Positions 48,210-60,490 of a DNA stretch of 64,000 nt are shown piece by piece. The notes beneath the pieces are model-generated. The model saw nothing but the letters and a program-made list of their open reading frames with translations, was not told the origin of the DNA and ran no database searches. Both the position numbers and the translations under genes were made by a program. The DNA lies in NCBI GenBank assembly GCA_002633005.1, contig NMRA01000550.1, positions 222,328 through 286,327 on the forward strand, given 5' to 3'. Source of the DNA: Phoronis australis. Lineage: Eukaryota > Phoronida > Phoronidae. How positions within the stretch are numbered: position 1 is the stretch's first letter; each line of letters begins with the position of its first letter.

Positions 48210-51060
48210 CTGGAAAAGACAAGAAATCTACTTCAGGCACATTTACCAATTACAGACAGCACAAAATATTCCCTTGCAGTGTTTGCCCTAGACTTCCAGT
48301 GGGCCTACCGTTCAAAAGTTTTGGGGGTGAGTTCAATGACGTGGTGTTAGTGAAAACAGTCCAGAAATCACAAAATAAGCACAGAATGATGCACTATACA
48401 GTACAAGACAGAAGCAATCGGACAAAATACGATTTCCCACCTTCCTATTACTTTCCTGTTCATTCTCCTTCATTCTCAGTCATCAGGGGAGACTACTCTG
48501 ATGTTAAATTCAGCTTCCGTACAGTCGTCATGATGAGAATTCTGGTCATTTTGTCTTAAATATTTTTGGCTTGTACGGTTTTTCGGAAAAATGAAGCGAC
48601 TGATGGTATCTTATACCAATGGAAAATATGGAAAGATAAAATCTAATAAATAAAACTGATGATTTTATTTCTTACCACATATCAACAATGCATCCAAGAC
48701 AACACATGTAACTCCACGTACATCTCCTTTAGCTTAGTTGAGCCAAATGACACAAAAACACAGCCTCCAGTAAACATTGCACCACACTGCACTAAACTAT
48801 GACTGCTATCGTAATCGCTCACAATCACGCCCAGAAAATCAACTTGTCCATAAGAGAACACAGGCATACAAAACTCAATTTTAAGGTAAAGAACTCCCAA
48901 ATTTACCAGCAATATCTTCAAAAAGGTAACATTCCCCTCTAAAAAGACTTCAACCAGTGAATAATACATTGGATAGTTTCTGCTGGTTGGAATGTTCATC
49001 TTCAGTACACTCTACCCAGGCTCTTAGGGTTAACAAGCAGGTGATAGAGCCCTAAAACCATGTATAGGAAACAATCAAGTTTGACTGAGTGATGGGAATG
49101 GATATCAAATGTCAATGTGACTTGACAAGAGCTATTCACCCGATGACATAACCAGTTTAGCCTCCAGTTAACAGCATTCATTCACACCCATTCATAAAAT
49201 CAACAGGACTAGGTAAGCCATAAAGTTCACCATTAACAGGGAGCTATAGCCCTGGTTGAATATTTCTGCCTCCAATTCCAACAAGGTCAAGGTCAGAAAT
49301 GACCAACTTTGGTCAGAAAAATTAACAGCACCCGAGTCTCTCATGCCTTAAATTTTGGGGCCAAGTATCGGATATGAAAAATACTTTTAAATCACACAAA
49401 ATTCCTGCCCAAAAATTCCCTTCACTGAGTCCCTCGAGTTTGTGACGAGCAGGGAAGGGGGAGCTTCCCTTCACCTGAAAAAAATCCTCTCTTAGAAGGC
49501 ACAGGCACCTTTCCTCTCAACTCAGCAAGGGCCTTAAAGTCCAAGATTGGGTGTAAAATCAATGACTGTACTCCACTTCACCCGCAGAGGAATATCCACT
49601 TCCCACAATACCTCAGCATCCTCTACAATTCTACAGTATTTACCAACACTGCAATGCGTCCTGGGACATTTGGTTTACAGTTGTTCACCATGCCATATCA
49701 ATCAACATTCTGTATTTTAATTAAGACTAGTTCATAATTTGTCATCCAAGTAGAGGACAAGTTAATTTGACTACTACAGAGTGAGAGGCAACGCAGACAT
49801 GAAAAAATTGAAAAACCAAGTGAAGTATGTTAAATCATTCCCCACTCATAGGACTTGGCTCAGAAGTGTTTCAGCGACCCTACTGTTCTTGAAAACTAGG
49901 TCAGTAACTCAATGCGTTATTCTACCTTCACAAAAGAATGGAGTTGGTTCTGGGAAACGGAAATTGTAGAAAAAGGCAACATAATTTGTCAAATTAAACT
50001 GGTTTTCACAGTGCCACAGTACATATTTAAATCTATCTGTGGCCAATAGTAATTCTGATACCTTCAAGCACCGGAATTTTTTGATTTCTAACACAGTCAT
50101 CAGCATATAGAAAAAATAAAAATAGAAATACCATACTGGCAATTATTTTTGTGAAAATAAAATGAAAGGGACTAACACAGCAGAGGTAGTACGCCTATCA
50201 AAGAAGTATTCACAGCTGTCTGGGAGGGCTGACACTTCACTGATTAGGGAGACATTTGTTTACCATATTTCAGTCTAATTTGTCGAATGTCAATGGAATG
50301 TTCAAAAAGTGCACCACCAAGAAATCTTGTCAACAAAGCTTGACTCTACTCTACCACAGAGCTACCAGGGGCGGATCCAGGATTTTGAGTTGGGGGGGGC
50401 AGGGCAGAGTATTAGCCAGGATTTTGCCCATCAGGAATTCGCACCCCCGAACTGCCAAATGGAATCTGAGAGAATTTTAGGGGGGGCCATGGCCCCGTTG
50501 GCCCCCCTCTAAATCAGCCACTGACTACAATTGTCTGTGTGGACAATCCCACTCTCATCTGATAATTAAATGTTTTACAAAAAAGTATGAGGCATTTCAG
50601 TTCAATTTCTGGTGAGATCATTTCATTCACGTAGGGCCTAACAGGTAACATTGACAAGCAGATTGGATTAACTCCTACCGCCAGGTCCTTCATGCTTTAG
50701 TTTAGCCCTAAGTCTACCACAAAAGACAAAAATATCTCCGGGGGAAGTAGGCTAGGGCCTAAGCCTGCCTATAGATGTGATTCGGGCATTGCCTAAAACG
50801 GTCGTGGAACATCCGTCTCTGTCTTTTGTACACACGTCTCCATACGAGCGTTCAAATCTATCATACGCCTTGCTTTGAGCAGTTGGGTGAGTAGACATTC
50901 GACATTCGAAGTCAAAGACCAAATCCGCCTGAGCCGCCTGAGCGATCACGGCAGGGTCCCAACTCGAAATGCATGATTTTAACACACTATCTTTTGCTAA
51001 TCGACCAATTCAAATATGACTTGATGTAACAAATAAAAATACATACAAACAAAAGCTTAC
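48210..51060 (-). other. Intron between the 5' UTR exon and coding exon 1
   Basis: 2.85 kb without coding signal; contains the dispersed element copy at 50371-50524. Boundaries depend on the tentative 5' exon. Confidence 0.45.
50371..50524. mobile_element. Short dispersed element, copy 2 (inverted relative to 19700-19856)
   Basis: GGGGCGGATCCAGGATTTTG to CTCTAAATCAGCCACTG, the reverse complement of copy 1 with poly-G length differences. Confidence 0.8.
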
Positions 51061-51235
51061 GTTACAACTTCTAGGAGTTTTCTACAGGAGACAGATGACA
51101 GTGACGATCACACAACTTTACCACTCCGCTGTCGACTTCTGTCTGACCACAAGCAACAGATGTTTAGTAGTCGGAGTAAACAAAAGGTGGCGGGCAGCAC
51201 GCTACGATGTGATTCAGAACTGAGAACAGTTCCTA
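51061..51235 (-). other. LAMB1: Probable 5' non-coding first exon and promoter area of the laminin beta gene
   Basis: On the minus strand a good donor, GTAAGC, occupies 51060-51055, so an exon would end at 51061. The sequence above it has mixed composition and is not repeat-derived. It lies 2.85 kb upstream of the signal-peptide exon, which has an acceptor in front of its 5' UTR, so at least one upstream non-coding exon is expected. No TATA box or other clear core promoter element is visible and the upstream limit is a guess. The assignment is inference from a splice site and position only. Confidence 0.35.
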
Positions 51236-51429
51236 AATAAGAACTGCCGTGCGGCCAGAACAACTACTAAGCTTTTCCACGAGTCGCAGATGCCAGAAGC
51301 CGATTTCAAGGAGCGTCCAGACTGTTTCTGCTTGATATTTACCGAAATCCAATAGATTTTCCCACTGAGTAGTGCTCATTTTTGTTGACGAAACTAAGGC
51401 ATCTTTTTATAGAGTGTACCACGTGGGTT

Positions 51430-51492
51430 TAAAGGGGGGGCCAAGGGGGGGGGCATGGCATCCTAAAATTATCCCAGATTCCATTTGGCAGT
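51430..51492. mobile_element. Fragment of the same short dispersed element
   Basis: GGCATGGCATCCTAAAATTA, then CAGATTCCATTTGGCAGT, truncated just before an ambiguous base n at 51493 and the start of the segmental duplication. Confidence 0.65.
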
Positions 51493-51493
51493 N

Positions 51494-54400
51494 TTCAGTA
51501 TTTATTTGAAGTTGTTTTGAGTAAATTGAGTCCAGAAATTTGGCCTCAGTTCTTGCACTCCGGATGTGCCGTTCTGATACCGGCTGTTTCAGGGCACATC
51601 AGTCGTTGTCAGTGTTGATCAGTCTTGAATTCTTGGCGCGAATCCGGGTACCATTCAAACAAAAATCCACCTCGTAATGTCGTATTTTAACCTGAATTTC
51701 TGTAATCTAGAGTGAAAGGGACGAGATTCGGATTATCGGCTCTAGTTGCCGCCGTAGGGCCTACTGGGCAGTCGTCGGTGACAGCCGGACTTTAGCGGGG
51801 AAAATGGCTAAAATCTCAATTTTTCCCTTTTGACGTAGCAAAGTAAAAAGGCATGGTTTTGTTGAATTGTTTCATCTGTGAGAAACCTCAGAGAAAGTAC
51901 TTTCTGTCAGTTATGCCTTTTTCCAGGTGCCTTGAGACAGCGTGCAAGCACGGGCCTTCATTGACCCAGACCAGAGGTAACTGACGTCAAAACCCGCCAC
52001 TCGAACTGAGGTCAGGAAAGTGGCGCCTCTTCTGGGAATTCCACTTGGAAATATCGCATTTTGAATCTATTGCCTATGATCTATGATTACACCATCATTG
52101 AGCAATGGTGAAACACAGTAAATGTTCAAGAATTTTCAAGCTTTTACATATGTTTGCTGTTCAGAATATTTAGATATGTGATTTCCTCACTGAAATGATG
52201 ATTAAAAATAGAAACACACATGTATTTATTTAGTGTTTTCGGCGATTCGTCAATGAAGAATCAAATGATAAATTTGCAAGTCTATTCAACAAAATAGAAG
52301 TCATTACCTAGAATATCATTCTATGGCAGTGCCTGACCCTCAAAGCATATGCTCAGTTATATGAAATAGTCAATGAGAATGAACAGTCTGATGTTTATTT
52401 AGGTTTTTATATTTTTAGAAAAATCACAAAAATATGTTCTGATGTGTAGGTTTTGGACCCTAGTGATTTTGCCACAAGACCACAGGGGGTTTTGGTGATT
52501 TTTTTCGTACATTTGGTTATGCACTGAATCATTTTTTCTTGTTTCTACATGGTTACCGTTGCAACTGTTTTAATAGACCGCCCTATCACTTGCAAGATGT
52601 GCAGGTCATTGTTTTTTATTTCTTCTGTGAAATGAGGTGTAGTTTATTCTAGTTTTGATCACTGATTGCGTGAAACGTTGTGAGGGGCTTACTATTGCCA
52701 GGTTAGTTTCTATTTTACGATGTATAGTTTAGTCTTATACTGAGGTACATGTTGGTTTAACCGTAACGCTGGTTTGCTCTGAGTTATTGTAGCACAACCT
52801 ACCGTAAAATGGCGCCATTCAAGATCATTTTCTGCAATACCACGCACGTAAACTCACACGTCAAGAAATTGTGGAAAACACGTCAATTCGTTACGTGGAG
52901 CAAAATGTGCTGCGTTTGAAAGTATTAGAGTCCCTTTTAATTGCTTTTGAGAAGCCTGTTTTGAATGAGCAGCAAACAGGGTCGCGCCGCACGTTACACT
53001 TGTTTGCGTGGTTTTCCTGTTACCCCCTTCATTAGTCATTCTTTGCAGTATTTCACACCTGCCGTGTCTCACTGTGTGTGTCGTCAGCTTATACTCTGTG
53101 GTGGCATTACTGCGTCATCTTATCTTCACTTGAGAATGAAATAAGTATGTTTCGAAATATCGTGTGTCTTTTAATTATGTCGCTAGGTCAGTTACTGTAT
53201 CTATCTTCAGTTGAGAGTAGAGTTTTGTTCCGAAAGTATGAACGCAACGGAATAAAGACTGTGAACAATGAAAAGTGTCGTGCATTTAACAAAAATGTGA
53301 GAGTGTGCAGCAAATATCTTGGAAATTTCCCAATCAATTTTTTAATGGAGGTTTATCAGTTTGTGATTATTTTTTAAAAAATACGGAATTACAGAGGGTT
53401 CATGAGGTTTAACTCTTCGAGAGAGACCCCACAAAAACTGCCTCAGGGAAATCAAAACGGCACTAATAGTAAACCCTTTGTCCACTGATATCGTAGATCC
53501 GCCCCTCCACCTGTATCACATAGCAAACGAATAATTAAAGAAACTCTTTTCCGTTGTTTGAACATTTGATCTATTCACATGAATTTCCCAACCGAATGAT
53601 AACAAAAACTCATTTCACAGCTTCCAAGCACGAGCACGTGACTGTACTAGCATTTTTCGGCCTTATTCAAAAGTTTGACTTGAGTCGGGCAAAGCATGTA
53701 CGGCACAATATTGTGGCATAATGTTTGCCTGACTAGAGCAAAATACAAAAATTTGCATTTCATGACATTATTTTCCTTAAAAACAATATTGAATTCAAAC
53801 AAGATTTGGAAAATCTTGTTATGGGATTTGTGTAACTGTTTTTGTCACGAGACCAGCAGGGATAGCGAATCAGAAACCCTTTCCTGTGACATATCACAGC
53901 CCTGTTTACAGTGTCTACCAATGAAATCTCATTTATGTTATATATTGACTTCAACGCTAAAGAACATCACGAAATTGTTGCAAAATTAGACAGTACCGAA
54001 CCATAATAGTAAGCTTGTGACTAAACGCGTGATAAGTGAATGCTATACCATAAAAAACTCTCGTCACTTCGACAGCTTCCAAGACAGAGAGTCGAGAGCT
54101 ATTGACTTTGAAGATTTTTTCGAAAACAAAAGGAAAAGAAAAAACATTCTCGCAAGAAAATCGAAGTATTTCTTGTGAAAAGCTCTGAGTAAAGGCTTAA
54201 GTGTTGTCTGAGATGAATTCGTGTAACTCTGTTCAACTTTGCTCATTTCATGCTAACTCATCACCGATTATAGAAAATTCTAGACACATATTTGTAACTA
54301 TGATGAAAAAACTGAATTTTTAAGTTTAATTTCGATGAAAAAATAACACGTCTGCGCAAGTTACGGCTATCAACATGACAATACTATGCATGGTGATGCG

Positions 54401-57400
54401 ACTACATCATTTTTTCATGATTGTCCAATCGTCCAGTATTGCGACACTCAAAATTGGTTGAAAACACGACAATGATTTCTCTTTACAACTGTGATGCATA
54501 ATATCACAAAGCTCTGGTTTATTTGTCGATCCACCAACGAACTACTGGTCAATTAGATACATACGAAAGAAAAATATCAAATGAAGATTTGAGCACCGCT
54601 TGCTATCAATTTCAGGCGATAGCTCAATTCATTTTGATCGCAAAGAATTCAAATCAATTGCTAAATCTTGGCGAGGAAAGTTTTGAAAACCGTTAGTAAT
54701 GTTATGTTTTCACGACGTGACTTCATGCGACTCTTTTGGACTCTTAGCTCCTAACGACGGCAAGATTGATATTTTAATATCAGTCATTTCCTCCATGCCT
54801 TAAAAGGCATGGAGGAAATGACATTTTCTCGAGAGAAAGTCAAAAGTCTATGAGATGATTCCAAACTCGGAACAGGCTTAAGACTACCAGGGCCCGGTCT
54901 CTAATCTTTGTACTCGAAACGAACTCGAAACTATTTTTGGCAATTTCTCTGCTCCTTTTGTGCGAACTTAAGATAATTGGTTATCAGACTGTGCTCGAAT
55001 ACATTATAGTTTATGCATAGGAGTTTCTAGTTCAAGTTTGCCCTTGAAGACCCTTATATTCGTGCTACAAACTCGAGTAAAAACTCGAAATTTCGAGTTC
55101 AAACTCGAACTTATTGCTTTAATATTGGGTTTACAAACTGAGAACTAAGGGCAATAAATTATCTACGTAAGTTGTTGCGTACTCGAGCATAGAATAATAG
55201 ACACTTATCTTGAGTTCGCCCAAAAGTAGAGTAGAAAATGCCAAACCTAGTTTCGAGTTCCATTTCGAGTAAAAAGATTGGAGACCGGGCCCAGGAATTT
55301 CCGCTAACGGCCCCCAAAGTTTTAGGGTTTTTCCAGAATAAACAATGCCCCTGAGTGCCAAAGAATGGGCTTTGAGAAACAGCAACTGGTGGTTGCTGCA
55401 GATATCAAGGAGTCTCTGGTTAAGAAGTCAAGAGAATAATAGATGAGATTTCGAGGACATGAAAAATAGAATCAGTGAATAATATGTAATTCAAGGCAAT
55501 TCTTCGTCCGGGTTGGACCAAATCTGTATATTCAGAATGGCCCTTAAATCGGATTGGCCGAAAATCAGTACGTGCTTAATATTAATGTAAATTACAATGC
55601 TTTTCCGGTAGGTAGGGGTCTAGGACCATGGTTCAGGCCACCTCAAACGAAGAAAAAAGTGCAAGTCGGGCTTGACCCCAATTTTGTTGATTAGATTGGA
55701 AGTGATTGCTTCGAATGGTATTCAATAGTCCCTTGAAGTTGTTTAGAGTGAATTGGATTCAGCGATTTGGCCTCAGCTCTTGTGAGACCAGTTTCAGATT
55801 ATTAAATACTTGTTGAATCTTGAATTCTTGACTCGAATCCAGGTACCATTCAGACAAAAAAATCCTCGTTGGTAATGTCATATTGTAACATGCTTTTCTG
55901 TAATCAAGAGAGAAAGGACATTCGGATTATCGGTTAAAGTCTCTTTTCTTCCAGTGAGTAGTCGTGAATTTGTGATTTTAAAATTGCCTAAAATCTGGTT
56001 GACAAAACCCTGCTTGGTAATGTCACAGTTGAACCTGCATTTCTGTAATCTAGAATGAAAGGGCAATCGGGTTATCGGTTATGATTTAATTTCTTGCAGT
56101 GAGCAGTCGTGAATTTTGAGATTTTAGGTGAAAAAATGGCTAACATCGCCCATTTTTGTCCACAGTTAGCAAAGTAAAAAGACATGGTTTTGTTGAATTT
56201 CCTCATCTTTAGGAAACTCCTTAGAAAGTACTTTCTGTCAGCTATGTCTTTCTTCCAGGAGCCTTGAGAAAGCGTGCAAACAAGGGCTTTTATTGACCCA
56301 GACCAGTGGTAACGTCAAAATTCGCCAATCGAACAGTTGTCCGGAAAGTGGCGCCTCATCTGGGAATTCTATATGAAAATATCGGATTTCGAAGTTATTG
56401 CCTGTGACCTAAGATTGCACCATTGAGCAATGATTAAGTACGTAACTCTTCAAGAATTTCCAGGCTTTTATATGTGATTGCTCTAAAGAATATTTTAGAC
56501 ATTCATTGTGATTTTCTTTTTGAAGTGATGATTTACAATGGAAACATAATTATATATATTTATTTAGTGTTTTGGGCGCTTCGTCAATGATGAATCAAAT
56601 GATAATTTGCAAGTCTGGCTACTGAACAAACATACAAGTCATTACCTAGAATATAATTTTCTCCCAGTGCCCGACCCTCAAAACATGTTCAATTATATGA
56701 AATAGTCCGTGAGAATGAAGTTTCTGATACTTATTTATGTTTTTATATTTTTAGAAAATTCACAAAAAGATGTTCTGATGTGTAGGATTTGAAACCTCAT
56801 TGTATCCGGATATGGCTGGGACTCTGGTATAGTGGTTGTGCCACAAGACCATGGGAGTGATGGTGATTTTGTTCTTGTTTGTACGTAGTTACCGTTGCAA
56901 TTGTTTCGAAGGACCACGCAGTCACTTGCAAGATTTGCGGATCATTGTTTTTTATTTCTTTTGTGAACTGAGGTGTAGTTTATTTTAGTTTTGATCACTG
57001 ATTGCGCGAAACGTTGTGAGGGGCTAACTATTCCCAGGTTAGTTTCTATTTTACGATGTATAGTTTAGTCTTATACTGAGGTACATGTTGGTTTAACCGT
57101 AACGCTGGTTTGCTCTGAGTTATTGTAGCACAACTTACCGTAGAATAGGGTAATTATATTTTCTAATTGCATTAGTCAGAGTGATTTTTGTGAAAGACTT
57201 AGGTTGTGTACTTTTAATGGATTGACCCATGCGTAATGTTGGTAGTCTTTCAATGTGGATTTGATGATAATTTTGCAGAAGTTAGCTAACCTCACGGTAT
57301 AGTGTTTTATTGTTACAGAATAGTACTCACTAGGATCAGAGAAAGTCGTTGAGTCACATTCAGTCCAGTTGAATAGTATGTGATTTAGTTTGTTGTAATT

Positions 57401-60400
57401 GAAACTGTAATTTTGTGCACATTGTGAATGGATGAAGTGTACTATGACGCTTTAAGTTACGAGGTGAATTTCTATACAGTTGTATATTGAAATGGCATTC
57501 AGTATGATTAGTTTGTCATTTGTCGTGGTTATGTATGGTTTGTTTAGGACTGATAATAAGTTTTATGATTTCGTTTTATAGGTGCAATGAACAACAATAA
57601 ACCACGAAACAGTCTGCACTTCGTTTATTTGACAACGAGCCCCGCTACGCCAGGAATGCATTGAGGGAACACTTTCCGACCAGTGTAACACAGCTTTGTT
57701 GGTTCACGAATATGTCTTGCGGGCCGTAGAAGGCGCAAAGTTATAGTGCGTAATACGGGTAGTCGTCCGCATTAGCTCAGTGAAATTCCTTGTCAGTAGA
57801 ATTTCTTGGATGGATTTGATTGGAAGGATGTATAGAAATTTGATTGGACGGATGTATGGAATGATTTGATTGGGTGGAAATGTGTTTTTCTTTTATCGTA
57901 TTTCACTAATTTGTTATATAAGATAACAAACGTATGATATATGTTTCTTTCCCTCTCTCTCTCTCTTTCTGGGTTGTTAAATTCTAAAAAGCTCCTCACG
58001 AAAGCTGGAGGAGTGAGCAAAAAATAAGTTGGGAAATTCACATTCAATTTTTAAGGGAGGTTGACCTGTTTATGATTCCTTTTCCAGTGAGGCGGAGTTA
58101 CAGGGGGTTCATGAGGTTTAACTTTCCGAGGGAGACCCCTTAAAATGGCACAGGGACATCAAAACGGCACTAATGATAAACCCTTTTGGCCGCTGATATC
58201 GTAGATCCGCTCCTGCACCTGTATCACATAGGACACGAATAATTAAAGAAACTCTTTTCCGTTGTTTGAACATTTGATCTATTCACATGAATTTCCCAAC
58301 CGAATAATAACAAAAACTCATTTCACAGCTTCCAACCACGAGCACGTGACTGTACTAGCATTTTTCGGTCATATTCAAAAGTTTGACTTGAGCCAGGAAC
58401 AGCATGTAAGGCACAATATTGTGGCATAATTTTTGTCTGACTATCACAAAATTCAACATTTTTTGTTGAAATTATTTTACTTAAAAGTAATGTCGAATTG
58501 AAAGATTTGGAAAATCTTATGATTGCATTTGTGTTGCAATTTACGCCACTAGACTGACAGGGATAGAGAATCAGAACCACTTCCCTGTCACCTATCACAG
58601 CCCTGTTCAAGAACTTACTTTAAACACTTGATGGAACTGTGCTATCTTCAGTTGGTCTCCTACTGTCCTTAATGGTTTCGTCCCTAAACCAAGACCATCT
58701 CATTGCCAATATTAGATACAGACTTCAACGCCACAAACACCACGCCTTGAACACCACGAAATCGTTGCAAAATTGGATGGTACCGAAGCAAAATACTAAG
58801 CTTGCGACTAAACGCGTCAGTGATAAGCTGTCGTCACTATACTACGGCTTTCAATCCAGGAAAGTCCAGGTCCAATGATTTAGCAGATTTTTGCGAAAGA
58901 AATGAAAATGCAAACACGTTCTCGCTGGAAAATTGAAGTATTTCTTTTGAAAAGCTCTGAACAAATTTTAACGTTTTGTCTGAGGTAAGTTAGCGTTATT
59001 CTGTTCAACTTTGCACATTTCATGCTTAATTATCACCGATTATAGAAAATTCTAGACACTTATTTGTAACTTTGATGAATAAACAGAGTTTGTAAGATTA
59101 ATTTCGAAAGAAGAACACGTCTGCGCAAATTACGGCATTCTCCATGACAATAGTTTGCATGGTAATGTGACTACCGTATATCATTTTTGTGTTTCAAAAA
59201 TGTTTCATGGCTTAAAACTTATAATTGTCTAAAGTAATTGAGGAAATTGACCCTTACTTACCATAGTAGTCAGCTATAGTAACATCATAATAGAAAATGG
59301 TTAATAGCTCTGAGCAAGTAAACAAGTATCGAGAAGATACAATATTTTAATGATTGTCCAACCGTCCAGTATTGCGCCACTCAAAAATAGTTGGACACGA
59401 CAATGTTGTCTGCTTGCAACTTTTATGCACACTCCCTCAAACACCCGGTTTATATTTCGATCCCTCAAAACAATACTGATGGATTTGAAATACGAAAGAA
59501 AAATGTCAAATGAAGATTTGATCACCGCTTGCTATCAGTCTCCGGTGATAGCTCTATTCGTTTTGATCGGGAAGATTTCAAACCACTTCGTACACCTTGG
59601 CGAAGAAAGTTTTGAAAACAGTTTGTTATGGTTAAAACAATTGATTCTCATGCATAGAGGAAATGTAACTTTCGCGAAAAATACTCAGTCAATGAGGTGA
59701 TTCCAAACTCGGAACAGGCTTAAGACTATCAGGAATTCCCGTAAACGGCCCCCAAAGTTTTAGGGTTTTCCTGAATGAAAGTGTCACTCAATGCTAAAGA
59801 AAGAGTTTTGAGAAAAAAGGGCACACCAACTTACGGTTACTGGAGATTTCTAGGAGTCTCTGGTTAAGACGTCATGAGAATAATAGATGAGATTCAGTTT
59901 CCAGAACAAGAAAAATGGTATCAGTACTGTATTATATGAATTCAAGGCAATACTTCGTCTGGGTTGCACCATAGATTAAAGTACATCAAATGTGCACTTT
60001 CAGAATGACCCTTAAATCGAATATTACGCACCAAACGCGACCAACAATCTTGGCCGAGAATCAGTATTCACTAGCGGAGCCTAGTGTAACGGTTACGGTG
60101 CTTCTTCCGGGAAATAGGGGACCAACCACGGTTCAGCCCCCCCCCCCCAATGAAGAAAATGGGGAGGGTCGGGTTTGACGGCAGTTTTCACGGTGATTGC
60201 AACGAATGATGTTCAGTACTTCCTTGAAGTTGTGAATTGAGTTCAGAAATTTGGCCTCACTGGTCTTCTGCCGCCAGTTTCAAAACACAAGTACTTGTTG
60301 AGTCTCGAATTTTTGGCGCGAATCCAGGTAGGCCTACCATTCAGAGAAGTGGAAATATTCAAAACTCTGGTTGTTAATGTCTTATTTTACTAACGTCAAT

Positions 60401-60490
60401 TTCTGTAATCTAAAGCGAAAGAGCGGGTAATGGTCTCCTTTTTTTCACCGGGCAATCGTGAATTTATGATTCTAGGTGAAAATGGCTTAG
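51494..60490. repeat. Tandem segmental duplication: two full units and a partial third
   Basis: Units begin near 51496, 55719 and 60208 with TTGAAGTTGT then TTTGGCCTCA, giving periods of about 4.2 and 4.5 kb. Colinear matches include 52702-52799 with 57037-57134 (identical over about 98 bp), 53400-53700 with 58090-58395, 54417-54700 with 59345-59620, 54840-54900 with 59690-59750, and 55450-55680 with 59890-60180. Middle parts differ: 52800-53310 and 57135-58020 are not alignable by eye. No open reading frame is shared between units, so they look non-coding. They may be copies of a large degraded transposon. Confidence 0.85.
54783..54822. repeat. Perfect 19-bp hairpin with 2-bp loop
   Basis: GTCATTTCCTCCATGCCTT, AA, then its exact reverse complement. 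Only in unit 1 of the duplication; unit 2 has a shorter different sequence at this point. Confidence 0.95.

Noticed and set aside
48153-48350. Plus-strand frame beginning with a signal-peptide-like KLLQGTAILLLTLTATVHLE
   Set aside because: Starts only at GTG, lies antisense to the laminin 5' UTR exon, and has no further similarity or splice support.
59350-59700. 116-residue plus-strand open frame in the segmental duplication
   Set aside because: The colinear region in the other unit (54417-54700) has several stops in that frame, so no coding constraint is evident.
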